Below are positions 1 to 8,373 of a stretch of DNA of 64,000 bases, piece after piece. The translations under genes were made by a program, and so were the position numbers. Each line of letters starts with the position of its first letter. The first letter of the stretch is position 1. The stretch is from the NCBI GenBank assembly GCA_002422455.1, contig DIVK01000024.1, positions 14,658-78,657 of the forward strand, given 5' to 3'. The stretch is from Rhodoferax sp. UBA6134 (GTDB taxonomy: Bacteria; Pseudomonadota; Gammaproteobacteria; Burkholderiales; Burkholderiaceae_C). Under the pieces are notes generated by a model. That model did no database searches and was not told where the DNA came from. It saw nothing but the letters and a program-made list of their open reading frames with translations.

Positions 1-233
1 AGCAGGCTCATGCCCGCGTAGGTGGCAATCTTGCCGTCATGGCCAAACCACCACAAACCGAGCGCCAGCAGCAGCACGGCTGCCGCAAAATTAACCGCCA
101 GCTGCCTTGACAAGGCGGGAGCGGCCGATTTTTTTCTTATGAATGAACGAGCAGCCAGGGTCACCCCCAACGCCACAAACAGGGCCGGGGCGACAAAATT
201 GAGAACATGATTCAACAGAGCAAGTGGGCCCAT
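1..233 (-). CDS. Putative membrane protein, N-terminal part
   Basis: An open frame reads leftward from an ATG at 233 and leaves the window at base 1, so the C-terminus is missing. About 77 residues are visible. They start MGPLALLNHVLNFVAPALF, a hydrophobic stretch that looks like a first membrane helix. A basic turn (RSFIRKK) and a second hydrophobic stretch (AAAVLLLALGLWWFG) follow. The gene is divergent from hemA, 72 bases away. I do not recognise the family; an integral membrane protein is all the sequence supports. The overlapping plus-strand frame at 22-210 has no such organisation and is probably a shadow. Confidence 0.6.
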   Translation of the reverse strand, partial: MGPLALLNHVLNFVAPALFVALGVTLAARSFIRKKSAAPALSRQLAVNFAAAVLLLALGLWWFGHDGKIATYAGMSL

Positions 234-293
234 AGGTAACGGCCTCCAGGGCGATGGCAAAGTATTCGGGACAAGATCTGACCGGGCTGATTT

Positions 294-299
294 TATAAT
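294..299 (+). promoter_or_regulatory. Probable -10 box of hemA
   Basis: A perfect TATAAT lies 6 bases before the hemA ATG at 306. Transcription would begin at or next to the start codon, giving a leaderless or nearly leaderless message. No Shine-Dalgarno sequence precedes the ATG, which fits. The -35 region (around 268-276, GGGACAAGA) matches the consensus poorly. Confidence 0.5.
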
Positions 300-305
300 C
301 GCCCG

Positions 306-1565
306 ATGGCAGTCTGGGCTTTGGGCATCAATCACACAACCGCGCCGCTCGATCTGCGCGGCCGGTTTGCGTTCGCCCTGGATCAGATCGGACCGACGTT
401 GCGCGGTTTGCGCACGTCCCTTGCGCGCCAGCCGGAGGCTGCCCTCATCTCCACCTGCAACCGCACCGAAATTTACTGCGCCGGCGACACGCCCGAGCTG
501 GAACACACGCTGGACTGGCTGGCTCACGCCGGCGGCGTCTCCCCTGCCCTGCTGCGCTCCCACTCCTATGCGCTGGAAAACGGTCTGGCCGCGCGCCACG
601 CGTTTCGGGTAGCCAGCGGGCTGGACTCGATGGTGCTGGGCGAGCCCCAAATTCTGGGGCAACTCAAAGACGCCGTGCGGGCCGCCGAGGCCGCCGGGGC
701 ACTGGGCACCACACTGAGCCAGTTGTTTCAGCGCTCGTTTGCCGTGGCCAAGGAAGTGCGCAGCTCCACCGAAATAGGCGCCCATTCCATCAGCATGGCC
801 GCCGCCACCGTGCGCCTGGCCGGACAATTGTTTGAGGACCTGAGTGAAGTGAAAGTCCTGTTTGTGGGCGCCGGCGAAATGATCGAGCTCTGCGCCACCC
901 ACTTTTGCGCCAAAACGCCCAAACACATGGCAATTGCCAACCGCACACTGGAACGCGGCGAGAAGCTGGCCAGCCGTTTTGGCGGCGAGGTCATGCGCCT
1001 GGCCGACCTGCCGGGGCGGCTGCATGAGTTTGACGCGGTGATCAGCTGCACCGCCAGCACGCTGCCCATCATCGGTCTGGGTGCGGTGGAGCGCGCCCTG
1101 AAGCAGCGCAAACACCGCCCCATGTTCATGGTCGATCTGGCGGTGCCGCGCGACATTGAACCCGAGGTCAAGAAGCTGGAAGACGTGTACCTGTACACCG
1201 TGGACGACCTGGCTGGCGTGGTGCAAACTGCGCAGGCCAGCCGCCAGGCAGCGGTGGCGCAGGCCGAGGCCATCGTGGACGCTGGCGTGCAGAGTTTCAT
1301 GCACTGGGTTGACCAGCGCAGCACGGTGCCCCTGATTCAGCAACTCAACGCCCAGGCGGACGAATGGCGCACCGCCGAGTTGGCCCGTGCCCGCAAGCTG
1401 CTGGCACGGGGTGAGGACATCGATGCCGTGCTGGAAACGCTCTCCAAAGGGTTGACGCAGAAAATGCTGCATGGCGCCCTGGCCGAGCTGCATGCCGGCG
1501 ATGCCCGTGCCCGCGAACAGGCCAGCACCGCCATTGAGCACTTTTTCCTGCGCAAAGAGCGTTAG
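306..1565 (+). CDS. hemA: Glutamyl-tRNA reductase
   Basis: This 419-residue protein reduces glutamyl-tRNA(Glu) to glutamate-1-semialdehyde with NADPH, the first committed step of tetrapyrrole synthesis by the C5 pathway. The catalytic cysteine is visible at residue 51 in STCNRTEIY. The family signature [15 protein letters not shown] follows. A Rossmann-type segment ([12 protein letters not shown]) starts near residue 187, and a helical C-terminal dimerisation region ends the protein. Length is normal for the family. prfA and prmC follow on the same strand, a gene order common in proteobacteria. The start is set by the conserved beginning [14 protein letters not shown] and lies directly behind a -10 box. 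Confidence 0.97.
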   Translation: MAVWALGINHTTAPLDLRGRFAFALDQIGPTLRGLRTSLARQPEAALISTCNRTEIYCAGDTPELEHTLDWLAHAGGVSPALLRSHSYALENGLAARHAFRVASGLDSMVLGEPQILGQLKDAVRAAEAAGALGTTLSQLFQRSFAVAKEVRSSTEIGAHSISMAAATVRLAGQLFEDLSEVKVLFVGAGEMIELCATHFCAKTPKHMAIANRTLERGEKLASRFGGEVMRLADLPGRLHEFDAVISCTASTLPIIGLGAVERALKQRKHRPMFMVDLAVPRDIEPEVKKLEDVYLYTVDDLAGVVQTAQASRQAAVAQAEAIVDAGVQSFMHWVDQRSTVPLIQQLNAQADEWRTAELARARKLLARGEDIDAVLETLSKGLTQKMLHGALAELHAGDARAREQASTAIEHFFLRKER

Positions 1566-1610
1566 CTGGGTTGCACCAAGGGTTGCGCCCAGCGCGCCGT
1601 CGCCCTTCGC

Positions 1611-1691
1611 CCCTTCGACAAGCTCAGGGTGAACGGTCATTTTTCCCCGCACGACAGTTTTCACGCCGTTCGGGCTGAGCCTGTCGAAGCC
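1611..1691. repeat. REP-like inverted repeat pair
   Basis: Two arms about 26 bases long lie head to head in the hemA-prfA gap. The left arm (1611-1636) contains CTTCGACAAGCTCAGG; the right arm (1666-1691) contains CTGAGCCTGTCGAAG, its reverse complement with one mismatch in the core. The motif resembles the short palindromic repeats scattered between genes in many proteobacteria. The left arm overlaps a 30-codon upstream extension of the prfA frame, so a start at 1629 would translate repeat DNA. Confidence 0.6.
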
Positions 1692-1718
1692 CCCGCCAAG
1701 AAGCCTCCTCGCCAACCC

Positions 1719-2840
1719 ATGAAACCCTTTCTCCGCCAACAACTTGCCCGCTACGCCGACCGTCTGGGAGAGCTTGAATTCCTGCTCTCGCGCGAGGACA
1801 TCATGAACGACATGAAGCAGTTTCTGATGCTGTCACGCGAACACACCGAAGTAGCCGCGGTGGCCAGCCGCTGGGCCCGCTACCGGCAGCGCGAAGCCGA
1901 GTTGGCCGGCGCACAGGAAATGCTGGCGGGCGCGGCCAATGATCCCGACATGGAAACCATGGCGCAGGAAGAGGTCGACAGCGCCAGCGCCGAACTCCAG
2001 CAACTCGACACCGAGTTGCAGCGCATGCTGCTGCCCAAAGACCCGGACGACGAGCGCAACGCCTTTGTCGAAATCCGGGCTGGCACTGGCGGCGACGAAT
2101 CGGCCCTGTTCGCCGGCGACCTGCTGCGCATGTACAGCCGCTACTGCGAACGCCAGGGCTGGAAGACCGAGATCATCAGCGAGTCGCCGAGTGAATTGGG
2201 CGGCTACAAGGAGGTGGTGCTGCGGGTCGAAGGCCGGGCTGGCGACGGCCCCTCCGGTAGCGGCGTCTACGGCGCGCTCAAGTTCGAATCCGGCGGCCAC
2301 CGGGTGCAGCGCGTGCCGGCCACCGAAACGCAGGGCCGCATCCACACCAGCGCCTGCACCGTGGCCGTGCTGCCCGAGCCGGACGAGGCCCAGGCCATTC
2401 AGATCAATCCGTCTGACCTGCGCATCGACACCTACCGCGCCAGCGGCGCCGGCGGCCAGCACATCAACAAGACCGACTCGGCGGTGCGCATCACCCACCT
2501 GCCCACAGGCATCGTGGCCGAATGCCAGGACGGCCGCAGCCAGCACAGCAACAAGGCCCAGGCGCTCAAGGTGCTGACCGCCCGCATCCAGGAGAAGGAG
2601 CGTAGCGCGCGCGCCGCCAAGGATGCCGCCGAACGCAAAAGCCTGATCGGCAGCGGTGACCGCAGCGACCGCATCCGCACCTACAACTTCCCGCAGGGGC
2701 GCCTGACCGACCACCGCATCAACCTCACGCTGTACAAGCTGCTGGCCATCATGGAAGGCGACCTGGACGACGTCCTGGAAGCGCTGCAAGCCTACGAAGC
2801 GGCACAACAACTGGCCGCGCTGGAACTCGGCACCGTCTGA
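1719..2840 (+). CDS. prfA: Peptide chain release factor 1
   Basis: RF1 recognises UAA and UAG stop codons and triggers release of the finished peptide from the ribosome. The 373-residue product carries the catalytic GGQ in [17 protein letters not shown] and the RF1-type recognition tripeptide PAT in [19 protein letters not shown]2 would have SPF here. The N-terminal half is a helical domain, as in the family. The ATG at 1719 ([16 protein letters not shown]) matches the usual RF1 start. An upstream in-frame start at 1629 would add 30 residues encoded by a repeat element and is unlikely. prmC, whose enzyme methylates the GGQ glutamine, lies directly downstream. Confidence 0.96.
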   Translation: MKPFLRQQLARYADRLGELEFLLSREDIMNDMKQFLMLSREHTEVAAVASRWARYRQREAELAGAQEMLAGAANDPDMETMAQEEVDSASAELQQLDTELQRMLLPKDPDDERNAFVEIRAGTGGDESALFAGDLLRMYSRYCERQGWKTEIISESPSELGGYKEVVLRVEGRAGDGPSGSGVYGALKFESGGHRVQRVPATETQGRIHTSACTVAVLPEPDEAQAIQINPSDLRIDTYRASGAGGQHINKTDSAVRITHLPTGIVAECQDGRSQHSNKAQALKVLTARIQEKERSARAAKDAAERKSLIGSGDRSDRIRTYNFPQGRLTDHRINLTLYKLLAIMEGDLDDVLEALQAYEAAQQLAALELGTV

Positions 2841-2886
2841 GCGCCCGCACACGCCACGCCCGACCCGGTCCTTGCTCTTGCACCCC

Positions 2887-3756
2887 ATGACCCTCGCGCA
2901 AGCCCTCAACACCGCCCAGGCCCAGGGCCTGGACCGGCTCGACGCCCAGTTGCTGCTGCTGCACGCACTGGGCCGCTCCGTGCATGACCGCGCCTGGCTG
3001 CTGGCCCACGACGGTGACACCCTGCCCCCCGCCGCCCAGGCCGCGTTTGAGGCCGCCGTGCAACGGCGCGCCAACGGCGAACCGGCGGCCTACCTCACCG
3101 GCCATCAAGAGTTCTTTGGCCTGAACCTTCAGGTGGACCGGCGCGTACTGGTACCCCGCCCGGACACCGAAACCCTGGTCGAGTGGGCGCTGTCTCTACT
3201 CCCGCCCCCCGTCGGTGGCTTACCCCCTCCGGGAGAAGGCGGGGGTGAAGGCGGCCAGCCCCTGCGCATCATCGACCTCGGCACCGGCAGCGGTGCCATC
3301 GCCCTGGCCCTCAAGCACAACCGGCCCGACCTTCAGGTCACGGCGGTGGACGCCAGTGCCGATGCACTGGCCGTGGCCCAGGCCAATGCCCGGCGATTGG
3401 AACTCGAGGTGGATTTTCAAGCGGGCTGCTGGCTCAGCCAGGTCACGGGGCGCTTTGACCTGATCGTCTCCAACCCGCCCTACATCGCCGCGCAAGACCA
3501 GCACCTGGCGGCCCTGCGCCACGAGCCCTTGCAGGCACTGGCCAGCGGCGTCGACGGCCTGGACGACATCCGGAGAATCATCGCGCAGGCCCGTGCCCAC
3601 CTGCTGCCCGGCGGCTGGCTGCTGCTGGAGCACGGTTGGGACCAGGCGGCCCCCGTGCGCAGCCTGCTGGCAGAGGCGGGCCTGGCAGAGGTGCAGTCCA
3701 GGCTGGACCTGGCCGGAGTCGAGCGTTGCAGCGGCGGGCGGGCGCCGCCGGACTGA
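2887..3756 (+). CDS. prmC: Release factor glutamine N5-methyltransferase
   Basis: PrmC transfers a methyl group from S-adenosylmethionine to the glutamine of the GGQ motif in release factors; its substrate RF1 is encoded just upstream. The SAM-binding motif DLGTGSGAIALAL and the catalytic NPPY (LIVSNPPYIAAQ) are intact. I chose the ATG at 2887 (MTLAQALNTAQAQGL) over a TTG at 2872, giving 289 residues. Oddly, between the N-terminal helical domain and the SAM fold there is a Pro/Gly-rich insert of about 20 residues (LPPPVGGLPPPGEGGGEGG) that the E. coli protein lacks. It is encoded by a palindromic repeat and falls in an interdomain linker, so function is probably kept. Confidence 0.94.
   Translation: MTLAQALNTAQAQGLDRLDAQLLLLHALGRSVHDRAWLLAHDGDTLPPAAQAAFEAAVQRRANGEPAAYLTGHQEFFGLNLQVDRRVLVPRPDTETLVEWALSLLPPPVGGLPPPGEGGGEGGQPLRIIDLGTGSGAIALALKHNRPDLQVTAVDASADALAVAQANARRLELEVDFQAGCWLSQVTGRFDLIVSNPPYIAAQDQHLAALRHEPLQALASGVDGLDDIRRIIAQARAHLLPGGWLLLEHGWDQAAPVRSLLAEAGLAEVQSRLDLAGVERCSGGRAPPD
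3221..3250. repeat. Palindromic repeat inserted in frame within prmC
   Basis: The segment contains CCCCCTCCGGGAGAAGG followed by CGGGGGTGAAGG. This resembles a dispersed proteobacterial repeat of the form CCCTCTCCC-GGGAGAGGG-GGGGTGAGGG. It encodes the Gly/Pro-rich linker of PrmC and preserves the reading frame. Confidence 0.5.
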
Positions 3757-3806
3757 CCGCTCCGCGTCGAATCCGCTGCGGCCTTCACGCGATATGATGG
3801 AAAAGT

Positions 3807-5558
3807 GTGAACTATTTAACGCCTGAGTACCCGATGTACACCGACATCACCATCGAACGGATCATTCGCCCGCACCTTCTCACTTGCCCGCCGGACACGA
3901 CCCTCTCCCAAGCGGCCCAGCGCATGGTGGCGGCCGGTTGCAGTTCGATTCTGGTGGCGCAGAACGACGCCATCATCGGCATCTGGACGGAACAGGATGC
4001 GCTGTCGCTGGACTTGTCGTCACCACAAACCATCCACACCCCCATTGCGCAGCACATGAGTGCGCCAGTCAAAACCATCCTCGCCAGCGCCCTCTTGGGC
4101 GAAGCCGCCCTGCGCTTTCGCGAGGAAAAAGTGCGGCATTTCCTGGTGCTGGACGACAGCGGAAAACACCGGGGTGTGATCACGCAGAGCGACATCGTCA
4201 TCAACCAGGGCATCGAATACTACCTGTCCCTGCGCCAGGTCAAGTCGGTACTCAATCGACGGCACCCGATTCTCTGCGTCGACACCCCGCTGGCCGACGC
4301 CGTCAAAAAAATGTATGCCAGCGGCCTGGACGCCATCCTCACGCGGTACCCGGAGGGTGACCACGGCATCCTCACCGAACGCGATGTCGTGCGTCTGATC
4401 GGCGGCGTCCAGGGTCTGCACAACATCGGCGCGCTGGCCAGCCGCCCGCTCATCTGCGTCTCCAGCGATGACAGCCTGTACCATGCCCGCACGCTGTTCA
4501 TGGAGAAACACATTCGCCACCTCGGCGTCACCGACAGCACCGGGAAACTGCTGGGCCTGGCCACCTTCTCCAGCCTGCTGGAGAGTATCGAAAACGACTA
4601 CGTTCACCAGTTGCGTGAAGCACTGAGAGAGCGAGAGCACAGCCTGGCACTCTCTCAGCAGCACCAACGCCTGGCCACCCAGGTGTTCCAGAGCACGCTC
4701 GAAGGCATCATGGTCACCAACACCCAAAATGTCATCGAGTCCGTCAACCCGGCATTTACCCAGATCACCGGCTACCTGGCGCACGAGGCCATCGGCAAGA
4801 CGCCCTCCCTGATTTCTTCCGGCCGGCACGACGCTGTCTTTTACAAGAAGATGCACGCAGAAATCGCCAGCAAGGGCCACTGGCAGGGAGAAATATGGAA
4901 CCGGCGCCGCAATGGAGAAATCTACCCGGAATGGCTCACCATCAACGTCGTCAAAAACGATGCGGGGCAGATCGTCAACCATGTCGGCGTGTTCTCCGAC
5001 ATCACCAAACGCAAAGCCGCCGAAGAGCAGATGTTGTTCCTCGCCCACCACGATGGCCTCACCAGCCTGCCCAATCGGGGCCTGTTCAGCGAGCGCTTGA
5101 ACCACGCCGTGGCCCGCGCCCACCGCACCCAGGACAAGATGGCGGTGATGTTCATGGACATCGACAACTTCAAGCAGGTCAACGACAGCCTGGGCCATCA
5201 CACCGGCGATCAATTGCTACAGGTCGTGGCCCAGCGCCTCACGGCCTGCGTGCGCGAGGGTGACACCGTAGCCCGGTTGGGCGGTGACGAATTCACCGTC
5301 ATCCTTGAATCCATCTCCCGCTCCGACGATGCCTCCCTGATCGCCCAGAAAATCATCCATGCGCTGACCCAGCCCATGCTGCTGGATGGCCAGGAACTCG
5401 CCGTCACCGCCAGCGTCGGCATCAGCCTCTACCCCCATGACAGCCAGCAACCAGACGAACTGATCAAATACGCCGACGCCGCGATGTATGCCGCCAAGAA
5501 AAAAGGGGGGGACAACTTCCAACTCTTTACGGCCGCCATGAAAGAACCCAGCGTCTGA
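3807..5558 (+). CDS. CBS-CBS-PAS-GGDEF diguanylate cyclase
   Basis: The 583-residue protein has no membrane helix or signal peptide, so it is predicted to be cytoplasmic. It starts with four CBS motifs (two pairs, about residues 10-270), which in other proteins bind adenine nucleotides. A charged, probably coiled-coil helix (HQLREALREREHSLALSQQH) follows, then a PAS domain (about 295-410, ending FSDITKRKAAEEQ) and a GGDEF domain. The catalytic motif is intact (RLGGDEFTVI), with an RxxD (REGD) five residues before it, the usual product-inhibition site. There is no EAL domain. The likely role is c-di-GMP synthesis tuned by nucleotide or redox signals; the input is inference. The start is a GTG at 3807, with an ATG at 3834 as alternative. 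The gene stands alone. Confidence 0.9.
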   Translation: MNYLTPEYPMYTDITIERIIRPHLLTCPPDTTLSQAAQRMVAAGCSSILVAQNDAIIGIWTEQDALSLDLSSPQTIHTPIAQHMSAPVKTILASALLGEAALRFREEKVRHFLVLDDSGKHRGVITQSDIVINQGIEYYLSLRQVKSVLNRRHPILCVDTPLADAVKKMYASGLDAILTRYPEGDHGILTERDVVRLIGGVQGLHNIGALASRPLICVSSDDSLYHARTLFMEKHIRHLGVTDSTGKLLGLATFSSLLESIENDYVHQLREALREREHSLALSQQHQRLATQVFQSTLEGIMVTNTQNVIESVNPAFTQITGYLAHEAIGKTPSLISSGRHDAVFYKKMHAEIASKGHWQGEIWNRRRNGEIYPEWLTINVVKNDAGQIVNHVGVFSDITKRKAAEEQMLFLAHHDGLTSLPNRGLFSERLNHAVARAHRTQDKMAVMFMDIDNFKQVNDSLGHHTGDQLLQVVAQRLTACVREGDTVARLGGDEFTVILESISRSDDASLIAQKIIHALTQPMLLDGQELAVTASVGISLYPHDSQQPDELIKYADAAMYAAKKKGGDNFQLFTAAMKEPSV

Positions 5559-5587
5559 CAGACAACGCGGACACCGACGCCCTCCAA

Positions 5588-6064
5588 TCAATGATGATGC
5601 CCGTGCTCGCCGTGCACGTGGCGGTGCGCAATCTCTTCTTCCGTGGCGGGACGAACCGCCGCCACCGTGACGGCAAAGCGCAAGGCCTTGCCCGCCAGCG
5701 GGTGGTTGCCGTCCAGCAGCACCTTGTCGCCCTTGATCTTCATGACGGTAAACACCTGCGCGTGCCCGTCCTCGCCCCGGCCTTCCAGTTGCCCGCCCAC
5801 TTTCACGCCCGGTGGAAATTGGGTCTTGGGGATGGTTTGCACCAGACTCTCGTCGCGCAGGCCGAAGGCGTCCTGCGGCTGCAACTCAAGCGTCACCTGG
5901 TAGCCCGGCATCTGGCCTTCCAGGGCCACCTCGACTTTGGGGAAGGTATTGTCATAGCCCCCATGCAGGTAAACCATGGGCTCCTGGCTTTCCTCGATGA
6001 GCTTGCCCTTGCTGTCGAACACCTTGTAGCGCAGGGTGACGGCAGTGTTTTTTTCGATTTTCAT
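5588..6064 (-). CDS. slyD: FKBP-type peptidyl-prolyl isomerase, SlyD-like
   Basis: This 158-residue protein is a SlyD-type folding helper: an FKBP prolyl isomerase domain with an inserted flap. The family signature LDGNHPLAGKALRF is near the C-terminus. The tail is histidine-rich (HRHVHGEHGHHH), as in SlyD proteins that bind nickel for hydrogenase or urease maturation; metal binding here is inferred. The ATG at 6064 (MKIEKNTAVTLRYKVFDSKG) is the conserved start, and the frame upstream of it has no family similarity. The gene converges on the GGDEF gene and is divergent from grxD. A second, distinct FKBP lies at 51899-52432. Confidence 0.9.
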   Translation of the reverse strand: MKIEKNTAVTLRYKVFDSKGKLIEESQEPMVYLHGGYDNTFPKVEVALEGQMPGYQVTLELQPQDAFGLRDESLVQTIPKTQFPPGVKVGGQLEGRGEDGHAQVFTVMKIKGDKVLLDGNHPLAGKALRFAVTVAAVRPATEEEIAHRHVHGEHGHHH

Positions 6065-6198
6065 AAGTTTGGATGGAATTGAAACCAGGATTATCGGCGC
6101 GCAAAACCCCTCAACCCCGCCACCCCTGTGGGAAAGCGTCTGCACCCACTGGCCAAAGATGAAATAATCACCCCCATCTTCATCCAAGGAATACGAAT

Positions 6199-6522
6199 AT
6201 GAGTGACGTGCAACAACGCATCGGCGAACTGGTCAAGTCCAACGAGGTCGTCCTTTTCATGAAAGGTACGGCCAGTTTTCCCCAATGCGGCTTCTCCGGG
6301 CGCGCCGTCCAGGTTTTGAAGACCTGCGGTGTCGATACCAAGACACTGAAGACCGTGAACGTGCTGGAAGACGACGAAATCCGCGCCGGCATCAAGGACT
6401 ACAGCAACTGGCCGACCATTCCCCAGCTCTACATCAAGGGAGAATTCATTGGCGGCTCGGACATCATGATGGAGATGTACGAAAACGGTGAGTTGCAGCA
6501 GGCACTGGCGCCCAAGGCCTGA
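6199..6522 (+). CDS. grxD: Monothiol glutaredoxin (Grx4 family)
   Basis: This 107-residue protein carries the CGFS active site in FPQCGFSGRAVQVL, typical of monothiol glutaredoxins that bind a shared [2Fe-2S] cluster with glutathione and deliver iron-sulfur clusters to other proteins. The WPTIPQLYIKGEFIGG segment includes the cis-proline and glutathione-binding region. Length is normal. The gene is monocistronic, divergent from slyD, and ends in a clear rho-independent terminator. Confidence 0.96.
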   Translation: MSDVQQRIGELVKSNEVVLFMKGTASFPQCGFSGRAVQVLKTCGVDTKTLKTVNVLEDDEIRAGIKDYSNWPTIPQLYIKGEFIGGSDIMMEMYENGELQQALAPKA

Positions 6523-6557
6523 CACTCCCCACTGGACGCCCTCGCGCATCCTCCGGA

Positions 6558-6580
6558 GCCACCTTGCGGTGGCTTTTTTT
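6558..6580 (+). terminator. Rho-independent terminator of grxD
   Basis: A 6-bp stem GCCACC-GGTGGC with loop TTGC is followed by seven T. It lies 36 bases after the grxD stop codon. The same 16-base hairpin occurs in reverse orientation after bamC near 49756. Confidence 0.9.
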
Positions 6581-6692
6581 ATATCTTTCCAGACCGCGTC
6601 ACCAAATCGGGGCCCTATTTCGTCAAAGACAGGCACAACTTGTGCTTGAATGAACTCGTGCTTGTTGGTTCAACGTTATTGTCCAGGAGGTC

Positions 6693-7691
6693 ATGATGGA
6701 ATCTCGCAGTCTCGCTCCCCAGAACTCCCCCTTTCGCCTGCCGGTGGCGCAGATGCGCCGCGTGTTCCAGCCTGACGAGGTCGAACGCAAGCTGGCCAAA
6801 CTGCAAGAGCACGAACACGACACGTTGCGTGCCACCTACCGGCGCATGCTGGAACGCGGGCCGCAACGTTTTCAGGTCAAGCCCTCGGGCGTGCCGGACA
6901 TGGCCAATCTGTACCAGACGCTGCCCAATTTCACCGAGGTTCTCGATGACGTCAGGCGCCACGTCGCCCTGGCGCAGGACAGCCGTGATGGACTGGAAGT
7001 TCCCCCCATCCTGCTGCTCGGGCCGCCCGGCATTGGTAAAACCCATTTCGCCAAACAACTGGCCGATCTGCTGGGCACCGGCATGAGCCTGGTACCCATG
7101 AGTTCCATGACGGCCGGCTGGCTGCTGTCAGGTTCGTCTTCGCAATGGAAGGGCGCCAGACCGGGCAAAGTGTTCGAGGCGCTGGTGGACGGCGAATATG
7201 CCAACCCGGTGATCGTGGTGGACGAGATCGACAAGGCCAGCGGCGATGCGCAATACGATCCACTGGGCGCGCTGTACAGCCTGCTCGAACATGACACGGC
7301 GCAAAGCTTCACTGACGAATTTGCCGAGGTGGCCATTGACGCCAGCCAGGTGATCTGGATCACAACCGCCAATGACGAGCGCACCATCCCCGCGCCGATT
7401 CTGAACCGCATGAATGTGTTCACGGTCAAGTCACCCTCGCTGGAAGCTGCGCGCCAGATTGCCCGTAACCTGTACCAGGGCATTCGCAGCGAACATGGCT
7501 GGGGCGGACATTTTGCACCCGAGCCGCAGGGTCAGGTGCTCGATCAGCTGTGCGAACTCGCGCCGCGGGAAATGCGCCGCGCCCTGATGACCGGGTTTGG
7601 CAATGCCCAACTGGACCAGCGCGATGAAATCAGCGTGACGGACTTACCCAGGGCAGGATCCAAAAAAGGACAGCTCGGTTTCTTGCAGTGA
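6693..7691 (+). CDS. Lon-like AAA+ ATPase without protease domain
   Basis: The 332-residue protein has a Walker A (GPPGIGKT, residues 110-117), Walker B (VIVVDEID, about 173-180), a sensor-1 region (VIWITTANDE) and an arginine-finger-like PILNRM. These resemble the ATPase core of Lon, but the Lon substrate-binding N-domain and Ser-Lys protease domain are absent. About 80 residues of charged helix precede the ATPase. A chaperone-like or remodelling role is inference; substrates are unknown. A strong AGGAGG at 6685-6690 sits 2 bases before the ATG at 6693 and 5 before the ATG at 6696, so the second may be the real start. No obvious partner gene is adjacent; it converges on the transglycosylase gene. 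Confidence 0.85.
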   Translation: MMESRSLAPQNSPFRLPVAQMRRVFQPDEVERKLAKLQEHEHDTLRATYRRMLERGPQRFQVKPSGVPDMANLYQTLPNFTEVLDDVRRHVALAQDSRDGLEVPPILLLGPPGIGKTHFAKQLADLLGTGMSLVPMSSMTAGWLLSGSSSQWKGARPGKVFEALVDGEYANPVIVVDEIDKASGDAQYDPLGALYSLLEHDTAQSFTDEFAEVAIDASQVIWITTANDERTIPAPILNRMNVFTVKSPSLEAARQIARNLYQGIRSEHGWGGHFAPEPQGQVLDQLCELAPREMRRALMTGFGNAQLDQRDEISVTDLPRAGSKKGQLGFLQ

Positions 7692-7728
7692 GCCGCCTTG
7701 CCGCAAGCCGACCGGGCTTTATCCAGCC

Positions 7729-8373
7729 TCAGCCGGGGTTGAATTCCCACAACCTTTTGGCACCCAGCACGGCATCGGGATACGGTGCCTTGCCGCGTGA
7801 GCCGTTGTAACGTCCGAGCGCCAGGAAGAGATTGCCGTTTTCGCGGTCCAGGTAATGACGCAGGATCACGCAGCCAAAACGCAGATTGGTCTGCATGTGA
7901 AACAGCTTGCCCGCGTCACCATCGCCCAGCACCCGCGTCCAGAACGGCATGACCTGCATGTAGCCGCGCGCACCCACGCTGGAAACGGCAAATTTTCGGA
8001 AGTTGCTCTCCACCTGCACCAGCCCCAGCACCAGAGCCGGGTCCAGGCCGGCGCGCCGGCTCTCGTACCAGAGGGTCTGCAAAAACTCCTTGCGGACGTT
8101 CCACTCCGGTTTTTTCTTCTTGAGACGCTCGCTCATGCCGCCGAGCCAGCGCAGGTACCGCAGGCGGGACTCGGTATCGGGGAACTCCGGCACCGGCGGA
8201 GCATGGTTGGCAATCGCTGAACTCAACGCGGTGCGCACCGAGTCCGCCAGCGGCTCCTCCATCTGACGCCCGGCTGCCGCCTGCTCATGGCTGGACAGCA
8301 GGCCCAGCCCCGAGATCAGGGCCGCAAAAGTACGTCTTCTCGACAGCACACCTGCCACCAGCGACACCGTCAC
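7729..8373 (-). CDS. Lytic transglycosylase, SLT domain
   Basis: The 214-residue protein cleaves peptidoglycan by the lytic transglycosylase reaction, judged from its SLT fold. The catalytic glutamate is in [28 protein letters not shown] further conserved stretch is [15 protein letters not shown]. The N-terminus ([17 protein letters not shown]) resembles a Sec or Tat export signal, so it should act in the periplasm. Translation probably begins at a GTG at 8373 that overlaps the proS stop codon by 4 bases (GTGA), implying translational coupling with proS. That pairing is a matter of gene order and not pathway. Confidence 0.88.
   Translation of the reverse strand: MTVSLVAGVLSRRRTFAALISGLGLLSSHEQAAAGRQMEEPLADSVRTALSSAIANHAPPVPEFPDTESRLRYLRWLGGMSERLKKKKPEWNVRKEFLQTLWYESRRAGLDPALVLGLVQVESNFRKFAVSSVGARGYMQVMPFWTRVLGDGDAGKLFHMQTNLRFGCVILRHYLDRENGNLFLALGRYNGSRGKAPYPDAVLGAKRLWEFNPG

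Noticed and set aside
1629..1718. Upstream start of prfA
   Set aside because: The 30 codons are repeat DNA and lack similarity to release factors.
4020..5213. 397-codon frame antisense to the GGDEF gene
   Set aside because: The opposite strand carries clear CBS, PAS and GGDEF motifs.
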